From positions 1 through 61,490 of the forward strand of contig JAQXKS010000040.1 of assembly GCA_029010575.1 (NCBI GenBank): a stretch of DNA of 61,490 nucleotides, read 5' to 3'. The translations under genes and the position numbers were made by a program. The DNA is from Bacteroidales bacterium (lineage in GTDB: Bacteria; Bacteroidota; Bacteroidia; Bacteroidales; UBA932). Each line of letters begins with the position of its first letter. Positions within the stretch are counted from its first letter, which is position 1. Under the pieces are notes generated by a model, which was given only the letters and a program-made list of their open reading frames with translations, ran no database searches and was not told the origin of the DNA. Of the stretch, positions 1 to 6,341 are shown one piece after another.

Positions 1-1424
1 GTCAGTACGAAGGCAAGCATCATATATACTTTTTTCTTGGTCTTTTCGGGATTCATTGCAACTGTCGGAGGGGTGAGGACTTTGAATGTGGCAGAGGTGA
101 GCTGCAGGTTCTTCTCCCTGAGTTTGGCATCGTTGAGTGAACGCAGGTTGGAGAGGTAATTCTGCTCGATGAACTGAATCTCTCTCTCTTGTCTCTTGAT
201 GGATGAGCCCACGGGGGAGAAGCGTTTAACCTCCTTCTCAAGCTCTTTCTTGTTGTAGTGCAGGATTGCCAGTTCGGCATCAGCTTTGGACCTGATCAGC
301 AGTGCATTGATCCATTGCGTAATCATCAGCTCGTTAGAGAGTCCCTCTTTGGTATATTGGCTGGAACTGATATTGCTTCCGATGGTCTTGAGTTTATCGC
401 TCTCCTCTTTGATCTTTTTATTGAGCTCTTCATTCCGTGTACCTGTGCTGTCTGCAGAGAGTTGGGTGTAGAGTCCGTTGATGGTGTGAAGTTGTTCGAT
501 GAAGGAGGCATTGTGGGTAAAAATGGCTGTCATGTGTCCCATTTTGTCTTCCAGCAATTTGAGTTCTTCTTCAGCCCCGTCTCTCTCCATCATGACTCTC
601 TCTATGATTCCGTCGAGATCTTTCTGGCGTTCGGCTACCATCTTGGTCTGCTCCTGGTAGTTTATGACACCGTTGTCGATATAGTATTTTGTCAAGTAGT
701 TCTCTTTGTAAGTGAGATTCTTGTGGATGGTCTCAAGCTCCTTTTCGAAATATTTCACCACTTCGCTCGTCTGCTGGTATCTGATTGCAAGATATTGTTT
801 GACGAACTCTGTCTCGAGAATGGTGATGGTGTTGTATGCCACGAACTTGTCATCGCAGCTATATGAGAGCCTGAGCATGTCGGAGTTTCCCACACGGTTT
901 ACTTCGATGTTGGAGAGGGCCTTGAAGCTGTAGTGCTTGTGATTCCAGTGGAACATCTGTTTGAACCAGTTATCCCTGGTTGAGTCGTAGCATTTCAGGT
1001 AGTTTTGATATGTGGTCTCTTCATCATCCTGAACTGTCAGATCTATAATCTCTTTCGTAAGGATTCTGCGTAGTTCTTCTGCCGTCTGAGGTGTCATATA
1101 TTCGCCTATGTCATCGCTCTCCAGATGTGAAATATTGCGGGCAAGAAGACGCAGAGAGACATTCTTGAGGGTGGATTCAGCCATTATCACACTCATGAGG
1201 TTATCAATGGCGTTGTTCACAGACATCCAGTCGTTGGTTCTGTTTTCGGAGGCGAGCACATCATATCCGGAAACAATACCTGTGTAGATCGTACTGCTTG
1301 ATTTGTAGATTTTGGGCTGCCTTGAAACTACAACGTAGACAAGGATTGCAGTGATTAACGGCAATATTGTCAGTATTATCCATTTTTTGGCCAATACCTT
1401 TATGATGTTCTGCAGTGTCTTCAT
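1..1424 (-). CDS. Wzz/GumC-type polysaccharide chain-length determinant (3' end cut by window)
   Basis: Inner-membrane polysaccharide co-polymerase that in this family sets chain length and aids export of capsule or exopolysaccharide. The frame is open from the ATG at 1424 to position 1 (474 codons); the 3' end lies outside the window. An N-terminal membrane helix (about residues 14-32, WIILTILPLITAILVYVVV) is followed by a long periplasmic region rich in charged, coiled-coil-like helices. A Bacteroidota-type GNVR segment follows (FSPVGSSIKRQEREI, then LRSLNDAKLREKNL), and then a proline-containing stretch (VLTPPTVAMNPEKTKKK) that leads into the second membrane helix, where the window ends. 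It lies 10 bases downstream of the TolC-family gene and is the last visible gene of the operon. Whether a tyrosine kinase domain or gene follows cannot be seen. Confidence 0.85.
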   Translation of the reverse strand, partial: MKTLQNIIKVLAKKWIILTILPLITAILVYVVVSRQPKIYKSSSTIYTGIVSGYDVLASENRTNDWMSVNNAIDNLMSVIMAESTLKNVSLRLLARNISHLESDDIGEYMTPQTAEELRRILTKEIIDLTVQDDEETTYQNYLKCYDSTRDNWFKQMFHWNHKHYSFKALSNIEVNRVGNSDMLRLSYSCDDKFVAYNTITILETEFVKQYLAIRYQQTSEVVKYFEKELETIHKNLTYKENYLTKYYIDNGVINYQEQTKMVAERQKDLDGIIERVMMERDGAEEELKLLEDKMGHMTAIFTHNASFIEQLHTINGLYTQLSADSTGTRNEELNKKIKEESDKLKTIGSNISSSQYTKEGLSNELMITQWINALLIRSKADAELAILHYNKKELEKEVKRFSPVGSSIKRQEREIQFIEQNYLSNLRSLNDAKLREKNLQLTSATFKVLTPPTVAMNPEKTKKKVYMMLAFVL

Positions 1425-1434
1425 ATCCAATTAT

Positions 1435-2331
1435 TTATTCTTTCCCCTTTTCTCTCTTCTCCCTCTTTTTCTGTTCCTTTTTCTTCTCTTTTGCAGAAAC
1501 AGCTTCATCTTCCTCTTCCTCCTGGGAATGGGTAGCATCAGGGGTGCAGACCTTGATGATTTTGGTACATGATATGACTTCAAGGCTGAGCAATGCCTCG
1601 TTTACCTCTTTTTTCACCCTTTCGTAGTCCTGAACTGCGGCAGTTTCGTAACTCTTGCTTCTGTAGAGAACTTCGGCAGTTATCTTGTTGTTTACAAAAT
1701 CCTTTTCAGCAAAGTCGTATTGTGCCTTTGCAAGTACAAGTCTCTCCGATGCGCTTTTGAGTGTGTTGATGCCTGAAATGATTTCGCAGTAGAGGGTGAT
1801 TATTTCCTTCTTGATATTGTCAAGTTCTGAATCGCGTCTGGCCTCTGTCTGTCTGAGCTTAGACCTTGCCTGACGTACCTTGTTGGCGGTGTTGAACACA
1901 TCAGAAATGGGAATGTTCAGTGTAACTCCGGCATTGAAGTAGAAGCTTTTTTGTTTGGAGCTGCTTCCTATCCAGATGGGGTAACTCGATTCATTCTGCA
2001 GAGCTCCTACCATGTTAGTGTTTCCATAGCTTGCAGATGTAACGAGCCTTATCCATTCAAGAGGTTTGAGCTGTTCGGTAGTTATGGCACATCTGTAGTA
2101 CTCTACCTCGTTGTCATAGTACTTGACGGCATTAGACATGCAGAATGCGTTGTAGTAGAGTGTGTCAAGGGGAGGAAGTTCTAGTGCCATGTAGTCCTCT
2201 ACTGTCATGGAGTTCAGTATCATTATGGTACTATCCACCCTGACCTTCTTTACCTGAAGCGCTTCCTGAGCACTTAGAAGAGCAGCGGTGAAAAGTCCCA
2301 CTATCAATACTAAAAACCTCTTTCTATCCAT
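1435..2331 (-). CDS. Short TolC-family outer membrane efflux protein of the polysaccharide operon
   Basis: Probable outer-membrane/periplasmic channel component of the TolC (OEP) family, 298 residues. It has a signal peptide (MDRKRFLVLIVGLFTAALLSA-QE). Residues about 150-270 carry the long paired helices typical of OEP domains (VRQARSKLRQTEARRDSEL, then ASERLVLAKAQYDFAEKDF). TolC proteins usually have about 420-480 residues and two OEP repeats; this one has room for only one, so it is half-size. The C-terminus is a Lys/Glu tail (KEKKKEQKKREKREKGKE). The start overlaps the end of the sugar transferase gene by 8 bases, suggesting coupled translation. Neighbours point to polysaccharide export rather than drug efflux; that role is inference. 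Confidence 0.75.
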   Translation of the reverse strand: MDRKRFLVLIVGLFTAALLSAQEALQVKKVRVDSTIMILNSMTVEDYMALELPPLDTLYYNAFCMSNAVKYYDNEVEYYRCAITTEQLKPLEWIRLVTSASYGNTNMVGALQNESSYPIWIGSSSKQKSFYFNAGVTLNIPISDVFNTANKVRQARSKLRQTEARRDSELDNIKKEIITLYCEIISGINTLKSASERLVLAKAQYDFAEKDFVNNKITAEVLYRSKSYETAAVQDYERVKKEVNEALLSLEVISCTKIIKVCTPDATHSQEEEEDEAVSAKEKKKEQKKREKREKGKE

Positions 2332-3034
2332 TACTTCCTTGAATTACTTTTTTTACAGTGGCAAAAATAAGTTTAATGTCGTATGACAACGACTCCTTCT
2401 CTGCATAAAGATTGTCAAGTCTTATGCGTTCAGAGGGAGGCATGTCGTCCTTGCGGGGGTCTGTCTGCCACAAACCGGTAAGACCTGCATTTGCCTTGAA
2501 TCTGAGTCCATCGTCATCTGTGGTGAGTAGTTCCGCTTCATCTGTTGAAAGGGGACGGTTACCTACTATACACATATCCCCTTTGATAATGTTGATGAGC
2601 TGGGGGAGTTCGTCAAGGCTGGTCTTTCTCAGGAATTTGCCAAGTTTGGTGATTCTGGGGTCATTTTCGATCTTAATGAAGCATCCTTCGAAACATTTGT
2701 GACGCTCCGAGAGATAGGTGTCCTCTCTGACTTTGTAATTGTCTGCATAGAGGTAATCATTGCTATGGAATGTAACCTTATCTTCGATGGTGTGGCCATC
2801 CAGTCGCAGGTAGGTATTCATCGAGTGGAGATTGGCAAGAAGCCTGTCAGCCCCTTTTTTCATTGTGCGGAACTTGTAGATTTTGAATTTTTTCCAGTTC
2901 TTGCCGACTCTGACCGATGTGTACACCGGCATCTGTCTCAATTCGATGAAGATTGCAACAGATACCACAAGCATCACAGGAAGGAGTACTATGAATGCCA
3001 CTGCAGCTATGGATGAACTTAGAAAGCGCTTCAT
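2324..3034 (-). CDS. Sugar-phosphate transferase initiating exopolysaccharide synthesis (PglC/WbaP family)
   Basis: Polyisoprenyl-phosphate sugar-1-phosphate transferase (bacterial sugar transferase family, PF02397), 236 residues. It would load the first sugar phosphate onto undecaprenyl phosphate at the inner membrane. One N-terminal hydrophobic segment (about residues 8-30) precedes the catalytic part, so it is the short PglC-like form. Visible family motifs are KFRTM, the catalytic Asp-Glu pair in RKTSLDELPQLINIIKGDM, VGNRPLS (VGPRPLS is more usual) and GLTGLWQ. It overlaps the receiver gene upstream by 4 bases (ATGA) and the TolC-family gene downstream by 8 bases. The sugar substrate cannot be deduced. 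Confidence 0.9.
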   Translation of the reverse strand: MKRFLSSSIAAVAFIVLLPVMLVVSVAIFIELRQMPVYTSVRVGKNWKKFKIYKFRTMKKGADRLLANLHSMNTYLRLDGHTIEDKVTFHSNDYLYADNYKVREDTYLSERHKCFEGCFIKIENDPRITKLGKFLRKTSLDELPQLINIIKGDMCIVGNRPLSTDEAELLTTDDDGLRFKANAGLTGLWQTDPRKDDMPPSERIRLDNLYAEKESLSYDIKLIFATVKKVIQGSNG

Positions 3035-3405
3035 CGGCTGTATAATGTGATTAGTTTTTTTGTTCTTACAGCCAGCTCGTCAGGATTGAACGGTTTTGTG
3101 AGGACATCATCAGCTCCCTTCTGAAGCAGCGATATACGGGTAGATGAGTAGAGTATGCTAGTAAGCGCAACGATTGGCCCTGTGAATCCGGATCTTATGC
3201 GGGCTATCATTTCGATGCGGTTATCCAGGTTGCTCAGGCAGACATCAAGTCCGACCACTGTAGCATCCGCGCAGGGAAGTTTTTCGAACAGTTCCTCTTC
3301 CGTTGTTACACAGATGCATTTGAACTCCTTATGAAAACTCTCATTTATTATGTCTACCAGAAATTGCTTCTTGTCAGCGATTAATATGGTACTTTTCTGT
3401 GTCAT
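3031..3405 (-). CDS. Stand-alone response-regulator receiver domain protein
   Basis: A 124-residue protein consisting only of a CheY-like receiver, with no output domain. The phospho-acceptor Asp lies in VVGLDVCLSN (about residue 54), the conserved Thr in VALTS and the conserved Lys in LTKPF. The acidic pocket at the start is reduced to a single Asp (ILIADKKQ) where most receivers have two acidic residues, so Mg2+ binding and phosphorylation may be weakened. Its ATG overlaps the TGA of the receiver gene upstream, and its stop overlaps the sugar transferase start, so the three are probably translated as a unit. The likely role is a phosphorelay intermediate or protein-interaction regulator of polysaccharide synthesis; this is inference from context. 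Confidence 0.85.
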   Translation of the reverse strand: MTQKSTILIADKKQFLVDIINESFHKEFKCICVTTEEELFEKLPCADATVVGLDVCLSNLDNRIEMIARIRSGFTGPIVALTSILYSSTRISLLQKGADDVLTKPFNPDELAVRTKKLITLYSR

Positions 3406-3833
3406 TGGTTATTTCTCCCCCCCCCCATGATCTGTGAGACCTGGCTTGCGATTCGTGAGTATAGAAGTTTTGCATTTATAGGTTTGGTTAAGTAGTCATC
3501 TGCTCCCATTGCTGAGGCTCTTTTGACCTCTTCGAGCTCGCTCACAGCCGATACCATTATTATTTTTATATTGTCCATGCTGCGATCCTCTCTGACTGAC
3601 GACAGAAAAGAGAATCCGTCGATGCCTGGCATCATCACATCAAGCAGAAGAATATCAGGGTTGTCTGTCTTTATGCTGTCCAAAGCCAACTGGCTGTTGT
3701 TGTATTGTATTACCTTCTTGAATCCTACTGGCTCAAGTAGCTTCCCAATCAATTTTGTGTTGATGGGTATATCATCAACAATAACAACTGAGATATTGCT
3801 GCAGTCAATATCTTTTAAAGCTCCTATGTTCAT
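3402..3833 (-). CDS. CheY-like stand-alone response regulator, first gene of the exopolysaccharide operon
   Basis: Receiver-only response regulator, 143 residues. It has the full set of receiver residues: paired acidic residues in VVIVDDIP, phospho-acceptor Asp in ILLLDVMMPG, Ser in MVSA and Lys in LTKPI. There is no DNA-binding or enzymatic output domain. It is the first gene of the minus-strand operon, 25 bases downstream of a probable start point, and lies back-to-back with the sensor kinase at 3978, its obvious candidate phosphodonor. The coding strand ends ATG + nine G + AGAAATAACCAA TGA, giving the C-terminus MGGGRNNQ; the ten-G run is a possible slippage site. The stop overlaps the ATG of the next receiver gene. 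Confidence 0.9.
   Translation of the reverse strand: MNIGALKDIDCSNISVVIVDDIPINTKLIGKLLEPVGFKKVIQYNNSQLALDSIKTDNPDILLLDVMMPGIDGFSFLSSVREDRSMDNIKIIMVSAVSELEEVKRASAMGADDYLTKPINAKLLYSRIASQVSQIMGGGRNNQ
3417..3426. repeat. Ten-base C/G homopolymer at the end of a receiver gene
   Basis: Ten consecutive C on the plus strand, read as ten G in the receiver gene at 3402-3833, eight codons before its stop and just upstream of the overlapping start of the next gene. Loss of one G would extend the reading frame about 11 codons into the next gene; gain of one G would bring a TAA two codons after the tract. Either change alters only the tail and the stop-start overlap, not the receiver fold. Confidence 0.8.
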
Positions 3834-3864
3834 TTTTTTATTAGTTTTAGGTGGATTAATCGCG

Positions 3865-3872
3865 CAAAATTA
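3865..3872 (-). promoter_or_regulatory. -7 box of the exopolysaccharide/receiver operon
   Basis: On the minus strand this reads TAATTTTG, a match to the Bacteroidota -7 consensus TAnnTTTG. It predicts a start of transcription near 3858 and a leader of about 25 bases before the ATG at 3833. A TTTG lies upstream but with a gap of only 11 bases, so no proper -33 box is seen. Confidence 0.5.
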
Positions 3873-3920
3873 AGAAAAAAAATCAAAAGTGCGTTTAGAA
3901 ATGACTTAGAAACGCCTTTT

Positions 3921-3952
3921 TTTGGCATTTGCAGCCCATTTTTGTATATTTG
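3921..3952 (+). promoter_or_regulatory. Promoter of the sensor kinase pair
   Basis: TTTG at 3921-3924 and TATATTTG at 3945-3952 are 20 bases apart, matching the Bacteroidota -33/-7 arrangement. The start point would be near 3959, about 19 bases before the TTG start codon. It faces away from the operon promoter at 3865-3872, so sensors and receivers share one divergent control region of 144 bases. Confidence 0.65.
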
Positions 3953-3977
3953 CGCTGCTTTGTAAACTACCCTTATT

Positions 3978-6341
3978 TTGACCTTGATTTCTAAATATAA
4001 CAGGCATTTCTTTTATCTATTGATTTACTTTTCTCTTTTCATCGCGGTTTCATGCGTTGGAAGGGGGGGACGTAGTGTCATTGATGCAAATGTGCTTGTT
4101 TATTGGCCTACTGACGAAAGTGACCATGTCTACCACGAATGGACCTCTTTTCTGAAGCAGGAGTTGCGAAGGCATGGTGTTAGGGGTAATGTAACTCTAC
4201 ATTTTGCACATGCCAACGAGAGGTGGGAGAGCCTGGAGAGGTCTATGATGAATGACCTGGTCGTCTCGTTGCGCTCTCAGGGGAAGATGCCCGATATCAT
4301 TATCTCATACGGGGATGTAAACCGCTGGCTCATTACCACCAACCAAAATTCTGTCATATCCTCCATTCCAGTGGTCTGTTTTGGCCTCTCTGATGATGAG
4401 TTCCTGCCATACATGTATGACCTACTGGAGAACAAATACAATGGCGGACGTTTCAACGATGTTGTAAATATACTCTCTCCTCTTTATCTGAAGGAGAATA
4501 TTATGTTTGCAGACTCCCTCTCTCCGATTCTTATCGACTATATACGAAAGCCTGAATACTATCTGTTGGCCAATAACAGGTTCATCACCATGCTGGATGT
4601 GCCCAATCTGTGGTGTGACAGTATAAAATATAATACGCTTTGCCGTCAGGCAGAGGAGATGGACACTTCCCGTTTCTATAGTAACCTTGTGGCGAAGGTG
4701 GATGAGTATAATCTGAGGACAATAGCTGCAAAACAGAATAGAACTGTCTTCTCGTGTCGCTCCATCATGGCCCCGAAATGGAATATCTCGAAAATAGCAA
4801 ACCAGATAGCTACTACATGGGCTTTCTATCCTCAGAAATCCCCTAATCTTTTTATTCAGTCGAAGCATGACCAAAAGTCAGAAAATATAGTAAACTCTTC
4901 CACTCTTCTGCCCTATTATACTATGGTGGCGGAGGATTTTCTTGTAAATCAAGAGTGTATCGGTGGCTTCTTCTCTGATTCCCAGACTATGATCAGGGAT
5001 GCTGTCTCTGTGGCTGTACGTATTCTTGAGGGTGAGGATCCGGATAGTATAGGAACTTGTAAACATGAGGCGTCATACAATATTAATTGGGATGTGGTGA
5101 GACCTTTGGGTCTGGATGTCAATAGTGTTCCGTCCAATGTGAAACTTTACAATGTAATGTTCAGTGACCATCAGCCACATAAGGCCAATGTTTATAGGTG
5201 GATATTGATTGTCTTGATTGCAACTGTTCTGATTTCCAGTACTGTCTATATCACCTATTATGTAATCAAGTCACGCAGGAGCAATTTGAAAATCAAGAGG
5301 TATTCTGAAGATATTTTTCGCTTGAACGCTATTCTTAAGCGTATTATGGATATTACAGACTTCCATACGTGGGAAGATTATGGCTTCTGGGGAAAGGGAG
5401 ACTGGTCTCGTCTGAAAACCAATAATTTCTTTATTGAAAAGCTCAGGAACTTCATTTCCATTACCACACCCGGTAACCACTCCCTCCGTCTGAACTGTTC
5501 TATAGATGGCAAGCCCTATCACTGGTACTCTTTGATGATGACAGTGAGCAGGAATGAAAATGACGGGACTATAAAGAGGAGCGGTTTTATTGTCAATATA
5601 GACTCTATTTTAGAATATGAAACGAAGGAGGCTGAGATTAACCGCCTTAAGACCTCTGTCAAGACTCGCGAGGGCTTTATTGCCTCAATGAACCACGAAA
5701 TTAGAACTCCATTGAATTCGATTGTTGGTTACGCGCAGCTGCTTTCTATGCCACAGATGCCTATTGACGAGGATGAATTGGCAGAGTATACTGAGGCTAT
5801 AGATGCCAATTCAGCAATTCTTCAGCACACTCTTGACAATATCCTCACCGCTTTGAAAATCAGCAAGTCTGCGGTCGTTCCTATTTATAACAAAGTCAAT
5901 ATCGGTGATTTACTGAAAACTATCTGTTCTGAGCCGGTGCTGGATGTGGGTTATTTTTCCAAGGGAAGGCTAAAGCTGATCGAGGGTCCGGCAGATCTGC
6001 TGGTGACAACCGATTCTGGCATGCTGACTATTGTGGTAGAGAATCTTATTTCGAATGCAGTCAAGTTCTCGGAATCCTCTTCGGATATTGTCGTGGGATG
6101 GAACAGGTCTTTCGAAAAGGGCTGGGCTGCCGAGATTTGGGTAAGGGACTATGGTATCGGGATAGAACCACAATATCAGAAACTCATTTATGAAAGGTTC
6201 TTCAAGGTGGATAGTTTTACCACAGGATGTGGACTTGGGCTTTTTATATGCAAGACATTTATAGAGCTGATTGGTGGCAGTATCTCTGTTGAAAGTATCA
6301 AGGGCGAGGGCTCTGTTTTCAAGATTAAATTGGGGAAATGA
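3978..6341 (+). CDS. Membrane sensor histidine kinase with solute-binding-like ectodomain
   Basis: Sensor kinase of 787 residues. An N-terminal lipoprotein-like signal (FYLLIYFSLFIAVSC) leads into a roughly 370-residue extracytoplasmic region resembling the ABC-transporter substrate-binding fold (NVLVYWPTDES near its start, YYTMVAEDFLVNQECIGGFF near its end). One membrane helix follows (about 408-432). The cytoplasmic part has a PAS-like stretch, a HisKA motif with the phospho-accepting His in MNHEIRTPLNSIVGYAQLL (near 573), and an ATPase domain with N box ENLISNAVKF, G1 DYGIGIEP and G2 GCGLGLFIC. There is no attached receiver, so free receivers such as those encoded divergently are needed. 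The frame contains no ATG before the signal peptide; a TTG at 3978 (or an ATT just before) must start it. It overlaps the next sensor gene by 4 bases. Confidence 0.88.
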   Translation: MTLISKYNRHFFYLLIYFSLFIAVSCVGRGGRSVIDANVLVYWPTDESDHVYHEWTSFLKQELRRHGVRGNVTLHFAHANERWESLERSMMNDLVVSLRSQGKMPDIIISYGDVNRWLITTNQNSVISSIPVVCFGLSDDEFLPYMYDLLENKYNGGRFNDVVNILSPLYLKENIMFADSLSPILIDYIRKPEYYLLANNRFITMLDVPNLWCDSIKYNTLCRQAEEMDTSRFYSNLVAKVDEYNLRTIAAKQNRTVFSCRSIMAPKWNISKIANQIATTWAFYPQKSPNLFIQSKHDQKSENIVNSSTLLPYYTMVAEDFLVNQECIGGFFSDSQTMIRDAVSVAVRILEGEDPDSIGTCKHEASYNINWDVVRPLGLDVNSVPSNVKLYNVMFSDHQPHKANVYRWILIVLIATVLISSTVYITYYVIKSRRSNLKIKRYSEDIFRLNAILKRIMDITDFHTWEDYGFWGKGDWSRLKTNNFFIEKLRNFISITTPGNHSLRLNCSIDGKPYHWYSLMMTVSRNENDGTIKRSGFIVNIDSILEYETKEAEINRLKTSVKTREGFIASMNHEIRTPLNSIVGYAQLLSMPQMPIDEDELAEYTEAIDANSAILQHTLDNILTALKISKSAVVPIYNKVNIGDLLKTICSEPVLDVGYFSKGRLKLIEGPADLLVTTDSGMLTIVVENLISNAVKFSESSSDIVVGWNRSFEKGWAAEIWVRDYGIGIEPQYQKLIYERFFKVDSFTTGCGLGLFICKTFIELIGGSISVESIKGEGSVFKIKLGK

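Noticed and set aside
258-866. Open frame of 202 codons on the plus strand opposite the Wzz gene
   Set aside because: Shadow of the real minus-strand frame; composition reflects the antisense of coiled-coil codons.
4063-4069. Seven-G run early in the sensor kinase gene as a second slippage site
   Set aside because: Shorter than tracts usually seen to vary, and no partner frame is evident; kept only as a note.
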